Positions 7,593 to 16,500 of a DNA stretch of 22,819 bases are shown in pieces. Both the position numbers and the translations under genes were made by a program. Numbering within the stretch: position 1 is the stretch's first letter; the number at the start of each line of letters is the position of its first letter. The stretch comes from CAYMAZ01 sp964428185 (GTDB taxonomy: Bacteria > Bacteroidota > Bacteroidia > Bacteroidales > DTU049): contig CAYRXH010000038.1 of the NCBI GenBank assembly GCA_964428185.1, positions 1 through 22,819 on the forward strand, given 5' to 3'. The notes beneath the pieces are model-generated. The model did not search any database, was not told the origin of the DNA, and saw nothing but the letters and a program-made list of their open reading frames with translations.

Positions 7593-8045
7593 CTATTTGT
7601 TTTTGCAGTTTTTGCAGATTCCGAAAATATAAAAACTGTGTCTCAGTGCTTTTGCTTCAAGCTGTGATGCAATATCATCCTGAATGTCATTGATTCGTGT
7701 ATCACAAAACTCGGTGATGGTATTGCAGGATACACAAATAAAGTGATCATGGTGCTTTGTTCCGAATGCCTGTTCATACACTGCATATTTTTCGCCAAAC
7801 TGATGTTTAATAATCAGGTGGCAGTTTTGTAATAATTCAATTGTATTATATAGTGTAGCCCTGCTGACACGGTATTTGTTGTTCTTCATTTTAAGATATA
7901 ATGATTCTACATCAAAATGTCCGTCATAATCATAAATCTCTCTGAGGATACTAAATCTTTCAGGTGTTTTTCTGTGTCCTTGTGCTTCAAGATATTCGAC
8001 AAAGAATTTTCTGATTTTTTCAAAATCTTCTTTTTTATCTGGCAT
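7593..8045 (-). CDS. Fur-family transcriptional regulator
   Basis: A metal-dependent winged-helix repressor of the Fur superfamily. I prefer the ATG at 8045 (150 aa) over one at 8072 (159 aa) because homologues in Bacteroidota start close to this point (MPDKKEDFEKI...). Numbered from the longer start: recognition helix YRVSRATLYNTIELL at about 67-81, regulatory-metal region HHDH at 107-110, and structural zinc ligands C113-x2-C116 and C153-x2-C156. Whether it senses Fe (Fur), Zn (Zur) or peroxide (PerR) cannot be decided from the sequence. It heads the block fur-purA-PepSY-OstA-M20, 23 bp before purA; the 178-bp gap to the rel gene probably carries its promoter, although no clean promoter match or Fur box was recognised there. 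Confidence 0.93.
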   Translation of the reverse strand: MPDKKEDFEKIRKFFVEYLEAQGHRKTPERFSILREIYDYDGHFDVESLYLKMKNNKYRVSRATLYNTIELLQNCHLIIKHQFGEKYAVYEQAFGTKHHDHFICVSCNTITEFCDTRINDIQDDIASQLEAKALRHSFYIFGICKNCKNK

Positions 8046-8223
8046 AGTTGTGAAATGTTGATTTTTTACCATGGGAGAATACTATTAAAATTCATGGCTA
8101 AATTAGTAATTTTTATGTAATTTAAATAAAATTGAAAAAAAAATCTCATGAATAATGAAAGTTTTCACATGAAAAGAGAAACAATAAGGAATTATTTCAC
8201 AAGGGAAAATAAATTTTTCAGAA

Positions 8224-10443
8224 TCAGATGGCTCTGTAGACCTGTTTAATACCTTCAATTTTGCCCAGTTTCCGGATCAGGGTTTTCAGCTGTTGAACAT
8301 CAGGAATAAACAGTTTGATTTCACCTTCAAAAACATTATCCTTACTTTCAAGGTGGAAAGTTCTGATATTCACATTCAGCTCTTCAGAAATGACACGGCT
8401 TACATCTCTTATTATCCCGATTTTATCGATGCCGTTAATTTTTATGGAAGCAAGAAAATAAAGAGTATTTGCTTCACTCCATTGTATCTTAACCATTTTA
8501 TGGCCGTATGTTGAAGAAAGTTCAATGGCTTTGTGACATGAGGTACGATGGACAATAATCTGATCAAAATGTCTGAACCCGATGATGTCATCACCCGGTA
8601 TAGGGTTACAGCAGGATGCCTGTACAATCTCAGAGTCAGAATCTTCAAGTATCATATCTTCTTCAGAGATTTCAATGCTTGGTATTTCATTTTCCTTATC
8701 TCGGGATACAGAAGAAATCAATTTGGAAAAAGGTCTGATAAAGTATTCTTTCCAGCTTGTTTTTGAATGAAAAGCGTCTTTCACCTCTTTGAGCTTGATG
8801 ATGTCTTCGGCTGCATCAATGAGCAGAGCTTGCTGGGAGCCGTAGTCCAGATGATGTCTGAGCATTTCAATATATTTTTCAGAGAATTCAACATCCAGCT
8901 GACTGAACATTTCAATCAGTTTGTTTCTGCCGGTTTCAGTGAGCTTACGTCGTTCTTCCCTGAGCCCTTGTTTAATCTGGGACAAAGCTTTTGCAGTGGT
9001 AGCAAAATTGAGCCAGTCTTCTTTCGGGCTTTGTTTGTCCGAAGTGATGATTTCAACCTGATCTCCGCTTTTCAATACATGATTCAGTGAAACAAGTTTA
9101 TGATTCACTTTTGCACCGATACATTTGTTTCCTATATTGGAATGAATATGGTAGGCAAAATCAAGAGCAGTTGAACTTTTGGGCAATGTTTTCATATCCC
9201 CTTTCGGTGTGAATATGAAGATCTCATCTGAGAAGAGGTTCATTTTAAAATGGTCCAGAAAATCAAGGGCATTGGATTCCGGATTCTGAAGGACTTCCCT
9301 GATCTTTGTGAGCCATTCATCAAGAGAGTTTTCAGTATTTTGAGATCCATCTTTGTATTTCCAGTGAGCAGCATATCCTTTTTCAGCAATTTCATCCATC
9401 CGTTTGCTTCTGATCTGCACTTCCACCCATTTTCCTGTTTTACTCATGACAGTTGTGTGAAGAGCCTGATAGCCATTGGATTTGGGTGTATAAAGCCAGT
9501 TTCTGAATCGCTCAGGATTTCGTCTGTATATGCTTTCAACAATTGCCAGAGCCTTCATGCATTCGATTTGTTCATTGACAGGATCTGTTTCAATAATGAT
9601 TCTGATAGCGAAAATATCATAGATTTCCTCAAACGGGACATGCTTGGTTTTCATCTTGTTCCAGATGGAACTGATTGATTTCATGCGTCCGATTACTTCA
9701 AACCGGAAACCGTTTTTTGCAAGTGACTGCTTTACAGGAAAAATGAACTGATTGATAAAACGACGGCGTTCAATTTCGGTTTCACTGATCTTTTGGCTGA
9801 TTGAATAATACACTTCAGGTTCAGTATGTTTCATCACCAGATCTTCCATTTCACTTTTAATGGAATAGAGACCCAGACGGTGAGCAAGTGGAGCATACAG
9901 ATAACTTGTTTCGGAAGCAATTCTTACCTGTTTTTCAGTGGGAAGAGATTCCAGAGTTCGCATATTATGCAGCCGATCAGCGAGTTTAATAAGAATTACC
10001 CGGACATCTTCGGACAGTGTAAGCAGTACTTTTTTAAAGTTTTCAGCCTGAATTGAACGGTTTACCTGCTGAGATCCGAAAATGCCAGAAATTTTTGTGA
10101 GTCCGTCAACTATTTTGGCAATTTTATCCCCAAACATATTTCTGATGTCATCCAGGGTATAGTCTGTATCTTCAACCACATCGTGAAGAAGCGCACTGAT
10201 AATGGATGTTGCCCCAAGTCCGATATTCCTGGCGGCTATTGTGGCAACTTCGATGGGATGAAATACATAAGGCTCTCCACTTTTTCTTCGCATTCCCTTA
10301 TGTGCTTCTATAGCCAGATAATATGCTTTCCGGATCATCTTTTTGTCTTCTCTGTTCAGATTATGTGTATAGGACTTCAGAAGTTGTCTGTATTTTTGCG
10401 TATATATTTTCCCTTCAGGATTATCTTCAGAAAAGATGGTCAT
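8224..10443 (-). CDS. rel: Bifunctional (p)ppGpp synthetase/hydrolase, RelA/SpoT family
   Basis: A 739-residue long RSH enzyme. The N-terminal HD hydrolase domain (about 45-190) retains H62, H87-D88, E91-D92 of the HDxxED motif and D156 (DRLHNMRT), so hydrolysis should be active. The synthetase domain (about 235-365) has YDIFAIRI with D276, the TPKSNGYQALHT segment at 319-330 and EVQIRS at 341-346. A TGS domain follows (404-466), then a helical region, the CC-containing zinc-finger-like segment (C611-C612) and a C-terminal ACT domain (about 660-739). Length and order are typical of bifunctional Rel/SpoT proteins, making and degrading the stringent-response alarmone from GTP/GDP and ATP. It lies 151-178 bp upstream of the Fur-type gene in the same direction and is divergent from the giant surface protein gene. 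Confidence 0.96.
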   Translation of the reverse strand: MTIFSEDNPEGKIYTQKYRQLLKSYTHNLNREDKKMIRKAYYLAIEAHKGMRRKSGEPYVFHPIEVATIAARNIGLGATSIISALLHDVVEDTDYTLDDIRNMFGDKIAKIVDGLTKISGIFGSQQVNRSIQAENFKKVLLTLSEDVRVILIKLADRLHNMRTLESLPTEKQVRIASETSYLYAPLAHRLGLYSIKSEMEDLVMKHTEPEVYYSISQKISETEIERRRFINQFIFPVKQSLAKNGFRFEVIGRMKSISSIWNKMKTKHVPFEEIYDIFAIRIIIETDPVNEQIECMKALAIVESIYRRNPERFRNWLYTPKSNGYQALHTTVMSKTGKWVEVQIRSKRMDEIAEKGYAAHWKYKDGSQNTENSLDEWLTKIREVLQNPESNALDFLDHFKMNLFSDEIFIFTPKGDMKTLPKSSTALDFAYHIHSNIGNKCIGAKVNHKLVSLNHVLKSGDQVEIITSDKQSPKEDWLNFATTAKALSQIKQGLREERRKLTETGRNKLIEMFSQLDVEFSEKYIEMLRHHLDYGSQQALLIDAAEDIIKLKEVKDAFHSKTSWKEYFIRPFSKLISSVSRDKENEIPSIEISEEDMILEDSDSEIVQASCCNPIPGDDIIGFRHFDQIIVHRTSCHKAIELSSTYGHKMVKIQWSEANTLYFLASIKINGIDKIGIIRDVSRVISEELNVNIRTFHLESKDNVFEGEIKLFIPDVQQLKTLIRKLGKIEGIKQVYRAI

Positions 10444-10463
10444 TCAGTAATTGAATTTTTTTG

Positions 10464-10471
10464 CAAATTTA
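10464..10471 (-). promoter_or_regulatory. Candidate -7 element for rel
   Basis: TAAATTTG on the minus strand matches the Bacteroidota -7 consensus TAnnTTTG exactly, 20 bp before the rel start codon. No TTTG -33 element is found at the expected distance, so the call is tentative. Confidence 0.3.
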
Positions 10472-10480
10472 AATTAAAAA

Positions 10481-10515
10481 TTTGGGTTTGTTATAATGAT
10501 AGTTTTGTAATTTTG
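10481..10515 (+). promoter_or_regulatory. Candidate Bacteroidota promoter for the giant surface protein gene
   Basis: TAATTTTG at 10508-10515 matches TAnnTTTG exactly. Two TTTG -33 candidates lie upstream, at 10481-10484 (23-bp spacing) and 10487-10490 (17-bp spacing), bracketing the usual 19-21 bp. Transcription would begin near 10520, leaving a leader of about 30 nt before the ATG at 10553. Confidence 0.45.
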
Positions 10516-10552
10516 TCTCATAATATTACAGAATTTAATAATCCAATTATTT

Positions 10553-13500
10553 ATGAAAACACCCCTGTATTTCATCAAAGGGATTTTAGTATCTCTTTTT
10601 GTTTTTTTTGTGTCCGCAATATCAGTAGGGCAGACTATTGTCTATAATGAGGATTTTGAAACCGCTCCCTATATGGTCACACCTTCGGGAGTTCCGATTT
10701 GGGCAGTGAGTACTTCAGTTCAGGTCAGTGGGACAAGTTCCTATACAAACATGATTGCATTCAATGATTCCTCAATGTTTGTAACTGATGCTGTTGATCT
10801 GACAGGCTACAATTTTGTTCTTCTTGATTTTGATCACATTTGTAAAATTGAATATTTTGATGCTGCTGAAATATTTATTTCCATTGATAATGGAGTGAAC
10901 TGGGTAAAATTAACTTCTACTGAATACATCAATGCAAATAACAGTCAGTTTGGAGCCAGTGGTGATAAATTTACGGCAAATTCATATCCTTTGTTGTGGC
11001 TGCCTTCTCAGCATGGCGAACTTCCAACCAACAGCTGGTGGATGAATGAGCAGTTTAATGTTTCTGCTATAGCAGGAAATCAGACTCAGGTAAGATTTAT
11101 GTTTAAGATGAGAGATGGCAACAGCAACGGAAGTAATACAAATGCCGGATGGTTTTTGGATGATATCAAGATCATAGCATCACCCTATGAGTTGATTCCT
11201 CCCACAATTACTCTCAATGCACCTATATTGCAGGATACTGTTTATTCTGCAGGCCCTTTTACCATAGGTGCAACAATCACCGATGCTTCCGGAATATCAC
11301 AGGCAGATCTGATATTCAGACTTGATTCTACTCTTTGGGATACAATTGCAATGACCGATATGGGAAGTAATGTGTGGGAAGCCGATATTCCCGCACAACC
11401 GTACAATACTGTTGTTGATTACTATGTGAGAGCCATTGATGCTTCATTATCTTATAATGAGGCAGAAACAATGGTGAAAACTTTTGTAACAAAGAAACCT
11501 GCACCTGTTGTCATTATCGGAACAGGTACTCAAACCCAGTATTACATTCCCTGTTATGGATTTTATGATTATGGCTGGAGCGGAAGTTTATACACTGCAG
11601 CTGAAATCAATGCAAACGGGGTTATTGATTCAATTGGGTTTTATGTAAATAATTCTGTTGCAGCATATATGATGAACAATCAGTCCATGTATCTTGCACA
11701 TAGACCCTATACTTTCTATGATGCAGCAATGAATACTATGCCTGATGTGATGCAATATACTCAGATTTATACCGGAAATGTCACATGGACAGGTCCGGGA
11801 TGGTATATGTTTAAACTTCAGACACCGTTTATTTACAATGGTAGTCAGACTCTGGAAGTTGTCTGGATGAATTATGACGGTTCTTATACGGGCGGTTATC
11901 CGACATTTGCTGCAACTACCATGGGCCAGAGCATGGCTAAATATAAATATGCTGATTGGGCGATGCCCACAAATGCAGGAACACTTACAACCAGTAGGCC
12001 AAATCTGAAGATTGTATTCATGCCCAATGACAATGATTATGATGCCGGAATTGTTGCAATACCTGAACCAACAGGTGTTGTGATTACAGGAACACCCTAT
12101 GATGTCAAGGTGAATATTAAGAACTATGGTATTCAGACACTTACGGATGTGAACATTGAATGGGAAATCAATGGAACCCCTCAGACAGCATATACATGGT
12201 CTGGGACTTTACTTGAGGATGTTGTATCTGGTGATATCACCATCGGTTCTTCAAGTTTTGTACTTGGTACAAATACAATCAGAGCCTGGACCAGCAACCC
12301 CAATATGCAGCCTGACGAAAATACATTGAATGATACATTGGAAACGACAGTGTTTGGGTGTGATAATATTCTGAATGGTGTATATTCAGTGAATTCAACA
12401 CTGCCATCAGGCTCAGGAAACTTCAATACACTGAATGATGCCATGGCAGCGCTGACTACCTGTGGGATCAATGGTCCTGTGGTTTTTGAACTATATGACT
12501 CAACATATAACCAAACTCTTGTGTTTGGAGAGATTCCGGGTAGCTCTGCTGTGAATACAGTTACTTTTAAGCCAGCAGCAGGAAACAATGTATTAATCAC
12601 AGCTAGTTCTGCCGATGCCACAATCAGATTCAATGCTACAAAAAATGTGATTTTTGACGGGTCAAATAACGGTACAAACAGTGTAAATATGACCATCAGA
12701 AACACATCAACAGCAGTGAATACTGCTGCTGTCTGGTTAAGCAGTATTGGTGCTACTCTGGGACAGGGATGTGAGAATATTACATTGAAAAATTGTCAGA
12801 TTGAAGCAGGATCCATTACTGTATCTTCTACTTTTGGTGTTTATATCGGAGGAACCACAATCTCTACTTCAGGAACAGGAAATTATAATAACTCAGTAAT
12901 TATTCAGAACAATATTATTAAAAAAGCCTATTATGGTATTTATGCACGTTCTGCTTCGCCCAATTTAAATACAGGTCTGATGATTGTTGAAAATGAAATC
13001 GGGTCAGTCACTCCAGCAGATTATATAATTTTCAGAGGTATTGATATTCAGGGTGCGACAAGTCCTGTCATTAGTGGAAATTATATTCATAATATGAGAA
13101 CAACTTCTACTGTGAGCATTGCTGCCATTGATCTGGGACAATATGTAACAGGTGCCCTCATTGACGGAAATAATATTACCGGACTGAGATCAAGAAATAC
13201 TGGTGGGTATGGTGCATACGGAATCAATGTATCCTCTTCTGTTGGTGTATCCAATATACTGATAGCCAATAATTTTATCAGCGATATCTTAACATCAAAG
13301 TATAGTGCTACAAGTACAACATATAATCCTTTCGGAATCAGACTTACAGGGGGTAACGGAGTGAAAGTCTATAACAACAGCATTCATTTGTTCGGAGAGC
13401 CTTCAACAGGAACCGCAGCAAGCATGTCTTCCTGTTTTCTTGTTACTGCAGTGATCAGTAATCTTGATGTGCGAAACAATATTTTTTCCAACTCCATGAC

Positions 13501-16500
13501 AGGTGCTGCCGGAACAAAAAGTTATGCAATTCATAAATCATCTTCAACTGCATTTACATCTATTAATTATAACGACTATTATGTTAGTGGTTCTTATGGG
13601 ATTCTTGGTTATTCAGGGACAGCTGATGTTACTTCTCTGAGTGCTTGGCAGACTGTTACGTCTCAGGATGTGAATTCAATTGATGAAAATCCTGATTTTG
13701 TTGGGAATACCAATCTTCACACATTTGCTTCTTCGGTGAACAACAAGGCCATATCACTTCCTGAGGTTACTCAGGATATTGATGGTGATCCCCGTGATCC
13801 TTCAACACCTGATATTGGGGCAGATGAATTTACTCCTCTGGCGTGGGATTTAAGAATCATGAGTATTGTTACTCCTGCGAATACTTGTGGACTTACTGCA
13901 ACAGAGCCAGTAATTCTTTTAGTGAAAAATAACGGATCAAATACCATTACTACTTTCAATGCTACATATATTTTGGATGGGGGTACACCAGTTACTGAAA
14001 CTTTCACAATCACCATTGAGCCGGACAGCATCCGTGAAATTACTTTCACTCAAACAATTGATCTGAGTGATCTGGAAACGTACGAATTGTTTGCTGATCT
14101 TGATCTGGCATCTGATATGTATACAGATAATGATACGATGACCAGGGTATTTACTCATGGGCATAATTTCACATATTTAGATTATACAATGGGTTTTGAG
14201 CTCACAGAACCCTATGGTTTCTGGTCAAAGATTAATGTGAACGGAGATGCCAGTTTATGGCAATATCCCTTTGTGGGTTCCACATTTGCACATAGTGGCA
14301 ACAACAGTGCAAAATTTGTGAATTCTACTGCCAATCCTGCTGATGATTATCTGTTCAGTCGTTGTTTTACAATGTATGCAGGAGAAGTTTATGAAATTTC
14401 ATACTGGCGAAGAGCAGAGAATGCATCGTATCCTCAGGACTTGGATCTGAAAGTTGCCTCTGGAACTCCTGAAGTTGCCTCAGTTATATCAAGTATTTAT
14501 ACTGAAACAGGCATTAATTCAACTGCCTATCAGCAGATAGACACTGTTTTCACTGTTCCTGCTGACGGAATTTATTATTTTGTATGGCATGCAAAAAGCC
14601 CGGCTACAGCATACGGTTGTTTTGTTGATGATATCAACATCAGTTTGTTGCCACCTCAGGAAGCATCAGTTATTGATATATCTTCTGCCACAAGTGGATG
14701 CACACTTGGAAACGAAGATATCAGTATTGATATTTTCAACAGTGGTTCACAAATCATCAATGGAAATCTGACAGCAAACTATCAGGTAGGAAGCGGTTCG
14801 GTCGTTTCTGAAAATGTTGTCACTCCGATCAATGTTGGAGATACTCTGACATATACCTTTGCAACACAGATAGATTTTACAGTTACCACATATGATTCAT
14901 TGTTCAATATTGTTGCATGGGTTGAACTGCTCAATGACCCTGTTTCATTCAATGATTCCATTAATAATAGTGTGATGTCAATGCACACACCAACAGATCC
15001 TACTGTTGAGAATGACACAGTCTTTTATGGTAATCAGGCCACGCTGGTAGCCCATTCTACAGCACAGATATACTGGTTTGATGATATCATTGCTGTGGAT
15101 GATTTCCACACAGGGGATACACTTGTCACAGGACCATTGTACGTCAATACTACATATTGGGTTGAGAGTTCAAATGCAGTTCTTGAAGAAGATTCTCTGC
15201 AAACTACTTTTGCAGCAGGAAATGGATGCAGCGGAGGAAATATGTTTGATGTCACTTCTTTGGGTGATGAAATTATTATAACCGGATTCCACATTAATCC
15301 AAGTGTAACTCAGGCAAATCTACCTGTTAATGTTTACTATAAATCAGGTACTTATATCGGGTCAGAAACAAATGCAGCAGCCTGGACTCTGGTTGGAAAT
15401 TATACTGTCAATGCCACTGCTGGTGTTCCGACTTATTTTGATTGTGATGATTTTGCAATTCCTCCCGGGGCAACATATGGAATTTATGTTGAATATAATG
15501 CAAATTATACAACTGTTAGTGGTTTAACCCACTATGCCAATGCTGACATTAATATTACAGCGGGTGTTGGTCTGTGTGGTAGCTTTTCAAGTGTCAACAA
15601 TCCCAGAGCATTCAACGGTATAGTTCATTACAAGAAAGAAGTTCCTGGTTGTACAAGCAACAGAGTACCTGTTACTGCTGTAGTTGAATTGTATCAGTGG
15701 GAAGCTGGAATTATTGAGTTAAATGCTACTCCCGATGGTTGTGCTGATGCAACTGAACCTGTTTCTGTTACCATTGTTAATTATGGGTATGGTGATATTA
15801 CAGGAACACTGACAGCATCCTATACTGTCAACGGAGGTTCTGCTGTTATTGAAAATGTGTCCGGGACAATCCTAGCAGGTGACACTCTGGTCTATGAGTT
15901 TACAACACCTCTCACTACCGGATTGAGTGGTGCCAATCCAGATTCAACCTATACTATTGTTGCCTGGATTGAGCTGACTGGAGATGTATTTAACTCAAAT
16001 GATACTTTAACCGAGATAAAATCTTACAACTATACTCCTGATGATCCTGTTATCAGTGATGTTGATATTCCCTACGGTACATCTGCAACACTGAATGCTA
16101 CTTCCACAGTTGATCTGACATGGTACAGTGATCCTCCCACAACACCAATATTCACAGGGAATCCATACATTACACCTGTTCTGTATGATACAACCTATTA
16201 TTGGGTTCAGGCAGGATTAACACTGAGTCAGCACTATACTTTTGATGTTGATCTGGAAGGATGGACTGCTTCTGATCCATGTAATCTTGGTTATACTTGG
16301 GCATGGGATTCTGATGGTGGATTGGGAACTGCAAAAATGGTCAATGCCAGCACAACTTCTGCTGCAATTTTAATGTCACCTCTCTATAATATCAATGCTG
16401 ACTCTGTATATCTTTCTTTTGTACACAGATTGAACGCCGAAAGTTGTTGTGATGAATATTATGTTGTTTATTCTTTGGATGGTGGTCCGTGGACTACATT

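Noticed and set aside
8073..8223. Fur box or strong promoter between rel and the Fur-family gene
   Set aside because: Only AT-rich sequence with a one-mismatch -7 match (TAATTTAG, minus strand) was found; no recognisable dyad operator.
9250..9678. 142-aa plus-strand open frame within rel
   Set aside because: Antisense shadow of the conserved synthetase and TGS-linker coding sequence.
12181..12705. 174-aa minus-strand open frame inside the giant gene
   Set aside because: Antisense shadow of a Thr/Ser/Asn-rich coding region; no signal peptide, motif or promoter. The same applies to other antisense frames within 10553-19369.
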